DNA of 64,000 nucleotides from contig JAEKDP010000001.1 in NCBI GenBank assembly GCA_016521575.1, forward strand, positions 62,001 through 126,000. The letters are read 5' to 3'. The stretch comes from Rhodobacteraceae bacterium F11138. Lineage in GTDB: Bacteria; Pseudomonadota; Alphaproteobacteria; Rhodobacterales; Rhodobacteraceae. The translations under genes were made by a program, and so were the position numbers. A model generated the notes under the pieces. It did no database searches. It saw only the letters and a list, made by a program, of their open reading frames with translations, and was not told where the DNA came from. Shown here piece after piece: positions 34,382 to 43,297 of this stretch; positions within the stretch are counted from its first letter, which is position 1; the number at the start of each line of letters is the position of its first letter.

Positions 34382-36079
34382 CTACCGCACCAGAAAGGGT
34401 TTGCGGGGGGGCTCGGCGCGATTGAGCGGCGCGGCATCAGCTGCGAAATCCCCCATCAGATAGGGCTGCATCCCCTGATTCTTGAGGTTCTGGAGAAACT
34501 GCGCAAACCCGGTCAGATCGCTCATGGTCGGAGCTTCCTTGACGCGGTTCTTGTCGCGCGTACCGATCTCTTCGGTGATCTGCTGCAAATGCTCCATCGG
34601 CGACTCGATGAATTCCGCAAGGGTCCAGATACGAACCTTTGCCTTGCTTTCGACAGCCCGCAAGTCGGCGATGAACAGGCTTTCGATTTTCTGCAGGCGG
34701 GCGGCCTCGCGTCGCAGATCGGCAAAATTCCGGTTTGACCGGAACAGGGGCACCGCCCAGGCACCGGATATGATCGAGATCTGTGCGTTCTGGTCGCGCC
34801 GCATCAAACCGGCAACGGCCTGATTGTCAGCAGGGCCGAACTGAAAACACTGGCGTTCGCCGCGGGTGTTCCAGATCAGATTCGTCAGAAAAGACTGAGG
34901 CGCGTAATCACGCTGTGCGCGGTCGGCAGACAGGCTGCCCTTGAAATGGCGCTGACGCCCGGCAAATTCGGCGCCAGCGGGGGCATACAGGTGCCCGTGC
35001 ACCTGCGCACCGGTTACCTTGGCCAGCCAGGGTTCGAAATCGGTGAACAGATCGGCAAAGCCCTGAAACACCGAATAGGGGGCCGCTGTCACACCGTGTT
35101 CACGGCCCGGACGCGGCATTCGGCTGTGCATGTACAGACCGGCACGACCCCAGGTCCGCCGCTCTGCTGCCTTGGCGAAAACACGGTCGATACGGCCCGG
35201 CATCGGTTCGGCCTGCTTCATCTTTCCCGCCTTGTCGGAAAGAAATGTCCGGTACAACCGGTCGGCCCGCGGCCAGATCTTGCGGGCGACGAAACAGTCC
35301 GACCGTCGCAAAAGCTGCAGGTGATCGTCGTAAAACACATGCGGCTTGCCTTGATGATCGAACTTGGACAACGTCAGCGAGCGGCTTTGGATGTCACTGG
35401 AATAGCGTCGCGCAAGCGTCTGATAATAGCTTTCATCGGGGATCCAGACACGCCGGAAAAACCGGTCATATCTTGGGCGCAGCGGGTCTTGCAAAATCGC
35501 GGACAGGGTTTGTCGCGTCAGGCACCACCACTGGCTGCCCAGATGCGGCACCAGCCCGTCCGGAATCCGCCGCCGGACCCGCAGTCGGCGCTGCAATCGG
35601 ACGTAGCGGTCAAACAGGCGGCGGTTGCGTTTCCACGAGAACGGAAAACGCAGGGTGAACCGCTCGATGTCCAGCCCGCCCACCGTCCAGGGCACATCTG
35701 CAATGGTCACGCTTTCGATGAAATCAGTGCGCGGACGGGCCGCGAGATAATCGATCAGCTCCTGGACCGGACGCAAAGGCAGGCATGACCCGGATGCCAT
35801 GTACACATGGTGCACGTCGGGAAATTCGCCCAGCAACAATTCAGACGCCGACTGCGATGCAGCAACGATCCCCCAAGTGCCCCATTCACACCGATGCCGG
35901 GCACAGAACCGCACCAGCGGATCGTCCGCAAACGCATTGCGAAAGGTGTCGAAACTGGCGTCAGAGACATTGCTGTCCACATGCAGCACAACCGGGCAGC
36001 CCGCCGCGGTCCAGTGCCGCGCCACCTGTTTCGCCCGGTGCAGATCGCGGTGCACCAGCATGGCGATTCCGACCGTCAC
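34382..36079 (-). CDS. GT14-like glycosyltransferase with C-terminal domain
   Basis: A 565-residue protein. The N-terminal 240 residues resemble core-2/I-branching beta-1,6-N-acetylglucosaminyltransferases (GT14): TVGIAMLVHRDLHRAKQVAR, VVLHVDSNVSD, YMASGSCLPLRPVQELIDYL and LGSQWWCLTRQTL. The C-terminal part (about 260-565) corresponds to the uncharacterised DUF5927/5928-type region seen in Roseobacters. No membrane segment is present. It starts with GTG overlapping the upstream family-2 glycosyltransferase stop (GTGA). The sugar and acceptor are unknown. Confidence 0.75.
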   Translation of the reverse strand: MTVGIAMLVHRDLHRAKQVARHWTAAGCPVVLHVDSNVSDASFDTFRNAFADDPLVRFCARHRCEWGTWGIVAASQSASELLLGEFPDVHHVYMASGSCLPLRPVQELIDYLAARPRTDFIESVTIADVPWTVGGLDIERFTLRFPFSWKRNRRLFDRYVRLQRRLRVRRRIPDGLVPHLGSQWWCLTRQTLSAILQDPLRPRYDRFFRRVWIPDESYYQTLARRYSSDIQSRSLTLSKFDHQGKPHVFYDDHLQLLRRSDCFVARKIWPRADRLYRTFLSDKAGKMKQAEPMPGRIDRVFAKAAERRTWGRAGLYMHSRMPRPGREHGVTAAPYSVFQGFADLFTDFEPWLAKVTGAQVHGHLYAPAGAEFAGRQRHFKGSLSADRAQRDYAPQSFLTNLIWNTRGERQCFQFGPADNQAVAGLMRRDQNAQISIISGAWAVPLFRSNRNFADLRREAARLQKIESLFIADLRAVESKAKVRIWTLAEFIESPMEHLQQITEEIGTRDKNRVKEAPTMSDLTGFAQFLQNLKNQGMQPYLMGDFAADAAPLNRAEPPRKPFLVR

Positions 36080-37086
36080 GTCCAGTTCCCCTTGGACATC
36101 AGCCCCAACTCATCGAGTTGATGCCAGTTTTTGTATTTTTCGCTCCATTCGCACCACAGATCCGGCTGAGCCGTTTCCGGATCGGCATAGGCCAGATATT
36201 CCGCCGACCCGGCGAAATGCTGACGTCTGTGCAACTCTTCGGTCGCCTTTTGCTGGAACATGTCCAGAAACTTGGCGTGCATCAGCACGCCACTGGCTTT
36301 TTCACCGCCCCAGTCTTCATAAACCTGGTTCAAGCCGCGCGGCAGCAGCGCATGGGTTGAGCTGACATAGGTATATCGCCAGTTCCACTTCACCAGCGGG
36401 ATCTTGTTCAGGGCTGGCGCTTGTTCCGGTCTGTCCGCAAAAAAGACGCGGCTGCGCGGGCCGCCCTGTATCCACAGATTGCCATATATCGGATTTTTCT
36501 TGAGCGTGTAATTCCCACTGTCGAACCAGCATGCGCTTTCGAACGGGTCGCATCCCGCCGTATAGGTCTGGGTGTTCAGAGGTCCCTTGGGATACATGTC
36601 CAGCAACATCGCGCTGAAACTGCGGATGCCGGATTCATCCAGCCAATCGGTCAGCGCCCGCACTGGGCGCGTGTCGCAAAACGGATAGACCAGAAACTCG
36701 TCCGGATCGACCACAAGGGTCCAGTGACCGTGACCATATCTGCGCAACAGGCCATTCAGCCAATCAACCCCATAGGTTGCCGCCCGATAGCTTCCATCGG
36801 TGCGCCATAGCGACACGTCCTCCTGATCGGCCAGATAGATGTCGGTTCCGTCATCGCTGGCATTGTCCACGAAAATGAAGTGATCGACCCCCATGTCGCG
36901 ATAGTAGTTCAGAAAATAGGGCAATCGGATCTGCTCATTGCGCGCGGTGCAGAACAACAGAACGTCATTTGGCTTGATCCGCGCAGTCCGGTTTCGAACG
37001 CTCTGCAGTTCCCTGGACTTCCATACCGCGCGCAGCATTCGGCGACGCCGCCGTATCCGCATTCGATATGACCCCAGTAGACTCAC
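36076..37086 (-). CDS. Family-2 glycosyltransferase (paralogue A)
   Basis: A 336-residue cytoplasmic glycosyltransferase of the Glyco_tranf_2_4/GT92-like group. FCTARNEQIRLPYFLNYYRD begins the nucleotide-sugar domain, followed by VDNASDDGT and the metal-binding VVDPDEFL. GNLWIQGGPRSRVFF and HALLPRGLNQVYEDWGG are shared with the gene at 37260-38300, to which it is clearly paralogous. It starts at GTG 37086 or ATG 37065; neither has a strong ribosome binding site. It is first in the unit A-GT14-sulfotransferase. An AT-rich 173-bp gap upstream should hold the promoter. Confidence 0.8.
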   Translation of the reverse strand: MSLLGSYRMRIRRRRRMLRAVWKSRELQSVRNRTARIKPNDVLLFCTARNEQIRLPYFLNYYRDMGVDHFIFVDNASDDGTDIYLADQEDVSLWRTDGSYRAATYGVDWLNGLLRRYGHGHWTLVVDPDEFLVYPFCDTRPVRALTDWLDESGIRSFSAMLLDMYPKGPLNTQTYTAGCDPFESACWFDSGNYTLKKNPIYGNLWIQGGPRSRVFFADRPEQAPALNKIPLVKWNWRYTYVSSTHALLPRGLNQVYEDWGGEKASGVLMHAKFLDMFQQKATEELHRRQHFAGSAEYLAYADPETAQPDLWCEWSEKYKNWHQLDELGLMSKGNWT

Positions 37087-37259
37087 GCTGTTTCAACCCC
37101 GTCACACCAACACATATTTCGAAAAGATACGGCCACTCCAGACGAGGCCGCCGCCCCCGGCCATGATTCAAAATCGAATTCAAGTATTTTACAGAACTTA
37201 GAATTTAGGAAGCGTTACAAGACAAGGGGGAATTTCCAAAGGCTTTTGCCCTGTTGCCT

Positions 37260-38300
37260 TCACCACCCGCCCGCGCTCATCAGTCCCAATTCAACAAGGT
37301 GTCGCCAATCGCCCAGCCGCCGCGCATCGGGATGCCACAGGTCGGGGTCATCCGACAATTGGTCGTAATAGGCGGCGAACTGCCTTGGGTCGTGGAAATG
37401 CTGGCGGCGCTCTTTTTCAATTGCCGCGCGATGCACCGTTTCGGGCAGGAACTTGCTGTGCAGCAGGATGCCCGACGGCGCGTCCCCGCCCGGCCCGTCA
37501 TAAGCCGCATTCAGCCGCGGCGGCAACAACGCGTGGCAAGAGTTCACATAGGCGAATTTCCGGTTCCAGCACACCAGTGGCAATTTGTTCAGGGTCGGGG
37601 CGCGGTGCGGGCTGTCCGCCAGAAAAACCCGTTCGCGGGTGCCGCCTTGCAGCCACAGGTTGCCCATTGGACGTTGTCTCCGGGCCCGGTACGGACCCGG
37701 ATCGAACCAGTCCAGCACCTCGGTTGGATCCTGTCCGGGGGTATGGACATGACCGCTGAGCGGGCCCTTGGGAAACAGATCCAGAAGCATCGCACCGAAT
37801 GCGATACGCCCCTGCCCCTGCAACCAGGCGGTAAGATCCTGAAGGCCGCGCGTGTCGTGATCGGCATAGATCAGCATCTCGTCCGCATCGACCATCAGGC
37901 ACCAATGGCCATGGGCATATCTCAGCTGCAACCATGTCAGCCAATCCAGCCCGAACCGGGCATCCCGGTAACTGTGATCCGTCTGCCAAACCGACACATC
38001 GGGCTGTTCGGCCAGCAACTCTGCGGTGCCATCGTCGCTGGCATTGTCCACCACCAGAAAGTGGTCGACGCCCAGGCGCCGGTAATGCGTCAGAAAGAAA
38101 GGCAGGCGGGCGATTTCATTGCGCATCACGGAAACCGCCAGGATATCGCCGGTGGCAATTTTTCCGCTACGATCGGACAACACGCGCAGCTGGTGCCGAC
38201 TGCGCCATGATCTCCACAACAACCGCCGCCGTTTCCAACGCATGCGATACAACTCCCACGCGGTGAGCTGCGGCATGCTGACGGCGGGCTGTGATGTCAT
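37260..38300 (-). CDS. Family-2 glycosyltransferase (paralogue B)
   Basis: A 346-residue paralogue of the preceding gene with the same landmarks: VMRNEIARLPFFLTHYRRLG, VDNASDDGT, VDADEML, GNLWLQGGTRERVFL and HALLPPRLN. The N-terminus is longer and basic. The ATG at 38300, four bases after the galE stop, is preferred over the frame's earlier start inside galE. The two genes point to a local duplication, now in separate transcription units. The acceptor sugar is unknown. Confidence 0.8.
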   Translation of the reverse strand: MTSQPAVSMPQLTAWELYRMRWKRRRLLWRSWRSRHQLRVLSDRSGKIATGDILAVSVMRNEIARLPFFLTHYRRLGVDHFLVVDNASDDGTAELLAEQPDVSVWQTDHSYRDARFGLDWLTWLQLRYAHGHWCLMVDADEMLIYADHDTRGLQDLTAWLQGQGRIAFGAMLLDLFPKGPLSGHVHTPGQDPTEVLDWFDPGPYRARRQRPMGNLWLQGGTRERVFLADSPHRAPTLNKLPLVCWNRKFAYVNSCHALLPPRLNAAYDGPGGDAPSGILLHSKFLPETVHRAAIEKERRQHFHDPRQFAAYYDQLSDDPDLWHPDARRLGDWRHLVELGLMSAGGW

Positions 38301-38304
38301 GCGG

Positions 38305-39288
38305 TCAGCTTTCGTAGTGCCCCGTCTGATGCCAACGCCAGGCATCCGCAATCATCTGATCCAGGGTCGAGCGTTCCGGGGACCAGCCCAGGTCACGTTC
38401 TGCACGCACCGAGCCCGAGACCAGCTTGGTACAATCACCGCCCCGGCGCGCGCCGATGACGAATGGCACCTCGCGGTTGGTGACGCTGCGGGACCGGTCA
38501 ATCACCTCACGGACGGAAAACCCGGTGCCCGTCCCCAGATTGAACACGTTGCTGCCCTTGCCGTCCTGCAGCCATTTCAGCCCCAGAACATGCGCGTCGA
38601 CCAGATCGCAAACATGCACATAATCGCGGATACATGTGCCGTCGGGCGTGTCGTAATCGGTGCCAAAGACCGTCAGCGCATCGCGTTTTCCATCGATTGC
38701 GTCCAGCATCAGCGGCACCAGATGTGTTTCCGGGCGATGGAATTCGCCCACTTCGGCCTCGGGGTCCGCTCCGGCCACGTTGAAATACCGGAAAATGACG
38801 TGCCGCAGCCCATATGCCGTCTCGAAATCACGCAAGATGTCTTCGATCGCGCGCTTTGACGCGCCATAGGCATTCAGCGGCATTTGCACCGTGTCTTCGT
38901 CCAACACCACGTTGTCATGTTCGCCATACGTGGCACAGGTCGAGGAAAATACGAAATCCAGACATCCGGCCGCCACCGTCGCCTCGATCAGGGTTAACGA
39001 ACCTTCGACATTGTTGCGCCAATAACGGCCTGGCGCGGTCATCGCTTCGCCGACCTGGCTGAGCGCGGCGAAATGCATCACCGCCACCGGTTCATATTGC
39101 GCGAACACCTGGTCCAGCCGCGCGCGATCTAACAGGTCGCCACGTTCGAACGGGCCGAATTTGACCGCATCCTGCCATCCGGTCACCAGGTTGTCATAGG
39201 TTACCGGAACATATCCGGCGGCTTTCAGCGCCTTGCAGGCATGCGAGCCGATATAGCCCGCACCGCCTGTTACCAATACAGTCTTCAC
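38305..39288 (-). CDS. galE: UDP-glucose 4-epimerase
   Basis: A 327-residue NAD-dependent short-chain epimerase interconverting UDP-glucose and UDP-galactose. The Rossmann motif is VTGGAGYIGSHACKALKAAG; the catalytic YxxxK is YGASKRAIE, following SSTCATYGEH. It follows galU by 19 bases, so the two provide UDP-glucose and UDP-galactose to the adjacent glycosyltransferases. Confidence 0.96.
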   Translation of the reverse strand: MKTVLVTGGAGYIGSHACKALKAAGYVPVTYDNLVTGWQDAVKFGPFERGDLLDRARLDQVFAQYEPVAVMHFAALSQVGEAMTAPGRYWRNNVEGSLTLIEATVAAGCLDFVFSSTCATYGEHDNVVLDEDTVQMPLNAYGASKRAIEDILRDFETAYGLRHVIFRYFNVAGADPEAEVGEFHRPETHLVPLMLDAIDGKRDALTVFGTDYDTPDGTCIRDYVHVCDLVDAHVLGLKWLQDGKGSNVFNLGTGTGFSVREVIDRSRSVTNREVPFVIGARRGGDCTKLVSGSVRAERDLGWSPERSTLDQMIADAWRWHQTGHYES

Positions 39289-39307
39289 ACTTTTTCCCCG
39301 CAGGCTG

Positions 39308-40201
39308 TTATTCGGCAGCTTTATCCAGCTGGATCACTTCGCGCAGATAGCGCGACAGATCATCGCGCAGATCATCGCGGGCCAGGGCGAATGCGACCGT
39401 CGCCTGCAGGAATCCGGCTTTGGATCCGCAATCGAACCTCTGCCCGCGGAAACGATATCCGAATACGGTATTTTGCGTGCCGACATCCTGCGCAATGGCG
39501 TCGGTCAACTGAATCTCGCCGCCCGCGCCCTGTTTCATCTGGTTCAGATGTTTCAGCACCGAAGGGGCCAGGATATAACGCCCGATCACCGCCAGATTCG
39601 ATGGTGCCTTGTCGGCTGGCGGTTTTTCAACCATGCCCTTGACCGATACGATCGAACCCATGTCTTCCTGCACATCCAGAACACCGTAAGAGCTGGTTTT
39701 TTCTGGCGGAACCTCCATCGCGGCGACCATGTTGCCGCCGGTTTCCTCGTAGGCTTCGACCATTTGCTGCAAACAGGGTTTTTCGGCGGCGATGACGTCA
39801 TCGGGCAGAATCACGGCAAAGGGTTCATTGGCGATCAGACGCCGCGCACACCACACCGCATGGCCCAAACCCAGCGCCTTGTGCTGTCGGATATAGGCAA
39901 TGGCACCGCTGTCCATGTTGGTCGCCTTCAGCACCTCCAGCAGATCGTTCTTGCCCCGGCGGCGCAATTCCTGTTCCAGCATCAGGGAATGGTCGAAATA
40001 GTCTTCCAGCGCGCCTTTACCCTTGGACGTGACGAAAATGAATTCCTTGATCCCCGCCGCGCGCGCCTCGTCGATGGCGTATTGCACCAACGGTCGATCA
40101 ACCAGCGTCATGATTTCCTTGGGAACGGATTTCGTGGCCGGCAGGAAGCGTGTTCCCATTCCCGCCACGGGAAAAATCGCCTTCGTTACTTTCTTACCCA
40201 T
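39308..40201 (-). CDS. galU: UTP-glucose-1-phosphate uridylyltransferase
   Basis: A 297-residue nucleotidyltransferase making UDP-glucose. It starts AIFPVAGMGTRFLPATKSVP, the family's GxGTRxLPxTK signature, with KEIMTLVDRPLVQYAIDEA following. VEKPPADKAPSNLAVIGRYI and the C-terminal FDCGSKAGFLQA region are also conserved. It begins the galU-galE-paralogue B unit. A long intergenic region lies upstream. Confidence 0.97.
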   Translation of the reverse strand: MGKKVTKAIFPVAGMGTRFLPATKSVPKEIMTLVDRPLVQYAIDEARAAGIKEFIFVTSKGKGALEDYFDHSLMLEQELRRRGKNDLLEVLKATNMDSGAIAYIRQHKALGLGHAVWCARRLIANEPFAVILPDDVIAAEKPCLQQMVEAYEETGGNMVAAMEVPPEKTSSYGVLDVQEDMGSIVSVKGMVEKPPADKAPSNLAVIGRYILAPSVLKHLNQMKQGAGGEIQLTDAIAQDVGTQNTVFGYRFRGQRFDCGSKAGFLQATVAFALARDDLRDDLSRYLREVIQLDKAAE

Positions 40202-40544
40202 GGGTATTCCTTAGTTTGATCTCTGACGAGACGGCAGGCTGGCACATGGAGATACGCATGTTTCGTTTGCGTTTCATTTACGCCAGCACCGTAGTTTCTT
40301 TATAATTCAACCGAAATAGTCGGTGGCGGCAGCTTGCGTCGCGCCGCCCGCCCTAACATGAAAAATCACCGATTGCACGCTTGGGTTGATCATTTTGCCA
40401 GCCTAACCTTTGATCGAGAATGCGCGCCCGCATATGGCCGCATCGTGAAGCCGCATGGCCTTGGATGCTATATCTTAAGCCCCGGGATCATCCGCGACAA
40501 CCACCGCCACAGCCCACGGCAGTTTGCTGCCGGAATCCGTTCAA
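40202..40544. other. 343-bp intergenic region upstream of galU
   Basis: No convincing gene. The 90-residue plus-strand frame lacks a family and has no ribosome binding site. On the minus strand TTGAATTATAAAG (about 40300-40312) includes a TATAAA that could be a galU -10, without a clear -35. Base composition is more AT-rich than the surroundings. The galU promoter and the 3' end of kdsB's transcript must lie here. Confidence 0.5.
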
Positions 40545-41345
40545 TCATTCCAGCCCCATATCCCGCATCATGGCTTCGAGTTTCGGCACATCTTCGGGAT
40601 TGTTGAGCTCCCAGAACTGACGCCCCCTGGCCTGGACCTCGACGCACAGCACCTTGCGACCGTGTTCCATGAACCGCAGCTGTTCCAGCCCTTCAAGCTG
40701 CTCCAGCGGACCGGCAGGCCACTGCGGATAGGCGGCCAGCGCATCCGGTCGATAGGCATAGACACCGACGTGATGGAACACCGGTGTGTCATCCGTGTCC
40801 GCATAGGTGCGGGATGTGAACGGCACCACTTCCTTGGAAAAATACATCGCGCTGTGATCGGCGGCAAAGACCGCGGTCGTGCCGCCGACGCGACCCGCGC
40901 GCCGGTCCGCGAGAAATCCGTTCAACGCAGCGCCATCACACCGCAGCACCGGGGTCGCCACCCCGGCATCCGGCGCGGCCCGCAGCCCCGTCACCAGGTC
41001 TTCGACGAACCAATGCGGCGTCAGCGGCGCGTCGCCCTGCAAGTTCACCACGATTTCATGTTCCGATGCCAGCCTTGCGTGTACCTGGGCGCAACGTTCG
41101 GTGCCGTTGGCACAGTCCGACGACGTCATCACCACTTCGGCGCCAAACGCCTGGCAAGCGTCGCGAATACGGTCGTCATCGGTCGCCACCACCACGCGAT
41201 CGACCCCCGACACCGCCTGTGCCGCACGCCAGGAGCGCTCGATCAGGCTGCGTTTCTGTCCTGTTGCTCCGGTCAGGGGCACCAATGGCTTGCCAGGATA
41301 CCGGGTCGAGGCATAGCGCGCGGGAATTGCAACCAATACAGACAT
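40545..41345 (-). CDS. kdsB: 3-deoxy-manno-octulosonate cytidylyltransferase
   Basis: A 266-residue enzyme that activates Kdo with CTP for LPS core synthesis. The N-terminal SVLVAIPARYASTRYPGKPL, NGTERCAQ and VVNLQGDAPLTP motifs are diagnostic, as are GVYAYRPDALAAY and the terminal ELNNPEDV. The ATG at 41345 shares a base with the cysQ stop (TGATG). A capsule-type CMP-Kdo synthetase is a possible alternative. It is coupled to cysQ. Confidence 0.92.
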   Translation of the reverse strand: MSVLVAIPARYASTRYPGKPLVPLTGATGQKRSLIERSWRAAQAVSGVDRVVVATDDDRIRDACQAFGAEVVMTSSDCANGTERCAQVHARLASEHEIVVNLQGDAPLTPHWFVEDLVTGLRAAPDAGVATPVLRCDGAALNGFLADRRAGRVGGTTAVFAADHSAMYFSKEVVPFTSRTYADTDDTPVFHHVGVYAYRPDALAAYPQWPAGPLEQLEGLEQLRFMEHGRKVLCVEVQARGRQFWELNNPEDVPKLEAMMRDMGLE

Positions 41346-42142
41346 CACGCGTCCTTCAAGGTGACGCCCGGCGCGTGGGCGATGAAGAACGGGTTGGCGT
41401 ATCCGGCCTTGCCGTAGATCAACGGGCCGTGATCGTCAAACCGCACGACCTGCCCACCGGCACCGGCCAGCACGGCATGTCCCGCTGCGGTGTCCCATTC
41501 CATCGTGCGCCCGACACGCGGATACAAATCCGCTTCGCCGGTCGCAACCAGACAGAATTTCAGCGAAGACCCGGCGCTTTTCATGTCCTTGACCTGATAC
41601 TTGCTGATATAGTCGTCCGTTGCCTGGTCACGATGCGATTTGCTGGCCACCACCATCAACGCGCTGTTATCCGCCTCTGAGACATGAATGGCGCGGGTCG
41701 GCCCGGCCTGATCCGGGTTCAGATCACCGGTTTCCTCGACAGACTGCCCATCCGCCTGCGTGTAGAACATGCGCTTTCTGGCCGGGGCATAGACCACCCC
41801 GCGGGTCGGGACACCCTTTTCGACCAGTGCAATATTCACCGTGAAATCGCCGCGCCTGTGGATGAACTCCTTGGTGCCATCCAGCGGGTCCACGATCAAG
41901 AAGGTGTCCCCCTGCGTGTCGTGGCTGTCCGCCTGTTCTTCGGTCACCAGCATGATGTCGGGAAACGCAGCGCGCAGACCCGCCGAGATGAGCGCATCCG
42001 CCGCTTCGTCCGCCGCTGTGACCGGGCTGTCATCGGATTTCACCTTCACGCCGAAATCGTCCGAGTCGTATATTTCCATGATTTTCTCGCCGGCTTCGAT
42101 GGCCAGTTTGCGGATCACAGGTATCAAGGTGTCATGGGTCAC
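41345..42142 (-). CDS. cysQ: 3'(2'),5'-bisphosphate nucleotidase CysQ
   Basis: A 265-residue Mg2+-dependent phosphatase of the inositol monophosphatase fold. It hydrolyses 3'-phosphoadenosine 5'-phosphate (PAP), the by-product of sulfotransferases and of sulfate reduction from PAPS. The metal motif DPLDGTKEF and the C-terminal EWDTAAGHAVLAGAGG are clear. The GTG at 42142 has CGGAG at good spacing and gives the normal family length; the open frame upstream is spurious. It is coupled to kdsB and lies near the sulfotransferase-like gene, a suggestive but not conclusive link. Confidence 0.93.
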   Translation of the reverse strand: MTHDTLIPVIRKLAIEAGEKIMEIYDSDDFGVKVKSDDSPVTAADEAADALISAGLRAAFPDIMLVTEEQADSHDTQGDTFLIVDPLDGTKEFIHRRGDFTVNIALVEKGVPTRGVVYAPARKRMFYTQADGQSVEETGDLNPDQAGPTRAIHVSEADNSALMVVASKSHRDQATDDYISKYQVKDMKSAGSSLKFCLVATGEADLYPRVGRTMEWDTAAGHAVLAGAGGQVVRFDDHGPLIYGKAGYANPFFIAHAPGVTLKDA

Positions 42143-42262
42143 GCCGGGGCTCCGATGCAGGTTTGGTTCGTTGATTAGTGACTTTTGCCCACTTATGCTG
42201 CGGCGGCAACGGATCGGCAAGATTTCCCTGCCATGTTCCACATGTCACAGAACGGGGCATCG

Positions 42263-43084
42263 ATGTTTCAGTACGCGCAAAAACGGACCAAGCTGGCCAT
42301 TGCTGCCCAGATTCTGGAACTGATCTTCCATTCCATCGTGCGCAGTGTTCGCAAGAAACACAACAATGCCTTTATCGCCATCGGTCTGAACATGCTGCAG
42401 GTGGTGATGTTTGTGATGGTGTTCTATTTCATGTTCATCGTGCTGGGCCTGCGCAGTTCGGCGGTGCGGGGCGATTTTCTGCTGTATGTCATGTCGGGCA
42501 TCTTTCTGTTCATGGTCCATACCAAGGCAGTGGGTGCGGTCGCCGGTGCCGAAGGGCCGAATTCGGCGATGATGCAGCACGCCCCGATGAACACTTTCAT
42601 CGCGATTTCCGCCGCGGCCCTGTCTTCGCTTTATATTCAGGTGCTGTCGATGGCGGTGATCCTTTACATCTATCACGCCGCATTCACCCCGGTGCACATA
42701 GAAGAACCCGCCGCCGCGTTCGGCATGTTGCTGTTGGCGTGGTTTACCGGATGCGGGGTCGGGTTGATCTTTCTGGTGTTGAAACCCTGGTTTCCCACCG
42801 CCACCGGCATCATGACGACAATTTACCAACGCGCCAACATGATTGCATCGGGCAAGATGTTTCTGGCCAACACGCTGCCTTCCTTCATGCTGGCCATGTT
42901 CGACTGGAACCCGCTGTTTCATGCCATCGATCAGGCCCGCGGGTTCGTTTTCGTCAACTACAACCCACATTACAGCAACTGGGAATATGCCTTTTGGGTC
43001 GGGGTCGTCCTGATCATGCTGGGCCTGATGGGCGAATTCTATACCCGCCGCCATGTCTCGATCAGTTGGGGCGCGCGGCGCTGA
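42263..43084 (+). CDS. ABC-2 type permease, polysaccharide export-like
   Basis: A 273-residue inner-membrane protein of the ABC-2 (KpsM/RfbD-like) type. It has about six hydrophobic segments, beginning around residues 35-60 (NMLQVVMFVMVFYFMFIVLG). The N-terminus (FQYAQKRTKLAIAAQILELI) is cytoplasmic. WNPLFHAIDQARGFVFVNYN matches the conserved region before the last helix in polysaccharide exporters. Starts at 42233 and 42242 are also possible. No ATPase (KpsT-like) or KpsC/S gene is adjacent, so the partner must be elsewhere. It is transcribed away from cysQ-kdsB. Confidence 0.82.
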   Translation: MFQYAQKRTKLAIAAQILELIFHSIVRSVRKKHNNAFIAIGLNMLQVVMFVMVFYFMFIVLGLRSSAVRGDFLLYVMSGIFLFMVHTKAVGAVAGAEGPNSAMMQHAPMNTFIAISAAALSSLYIQVLSMAVILYIYHAAFTPVHIEEPAAAFGMLLLAWFTGCGVGLIFLVLKPWFPTATGIMTTIYQRANMIASGKMFLANTLPSFMLAMFDWNPLFHAIDQARGFVFVNYNPHYSNWEYAFWVGVVLIMLGLMGEFYTRRHVSISWGARR

Positions 43085-43229
43085 CAACTGCTGGCTCATC
43101 GGGCCCGGGGCCTGACCTGTGCCTGAACCCCAGAACCAGCCAGATCGCCTGCCTTTCGGGCGACTGGATGTAGATCGCCAGATGTTCGGCCGCAGACGGC
43201 CCATCGGCCAGAACGATCAACCCGACCAT
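43062..43229 (-). CDS. Possible 55-residue protein downstream of alkB
   Basis: A short open frame beginning VGLIVLADGPSAAEHLAIYI and containing QAIWLVLGF. Third codon positions are strongly G/C, as in neighbouring genes. It lies about 68 bases downstream of alkB on the same strand and overlaps the convergent permease end by 23 bases. No strong ribosome binding site and no known family. Offered as a candidate only. Confidence 0.3.
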   Translation of the reverse strand: MVGLIVLADGPSAAEHLAIYIQSPERQAIWLVLGFRHRSGPGPDEPAVVSAARPN

Positions 43230-43297
43230 TCGCTTGCGGGCCCCCCGCAGCCGTCAGGGAAAAGTTCTGATCCTGCGCATGTGCAGCCCTGCGATTT

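Noticed and set aside
40334-40606. 90-codon plus-strand frame between kdsB and galU
   Set aside because: Overlaps the kdsB end on the other strand and has no ribosome binding site or recognisable domain.
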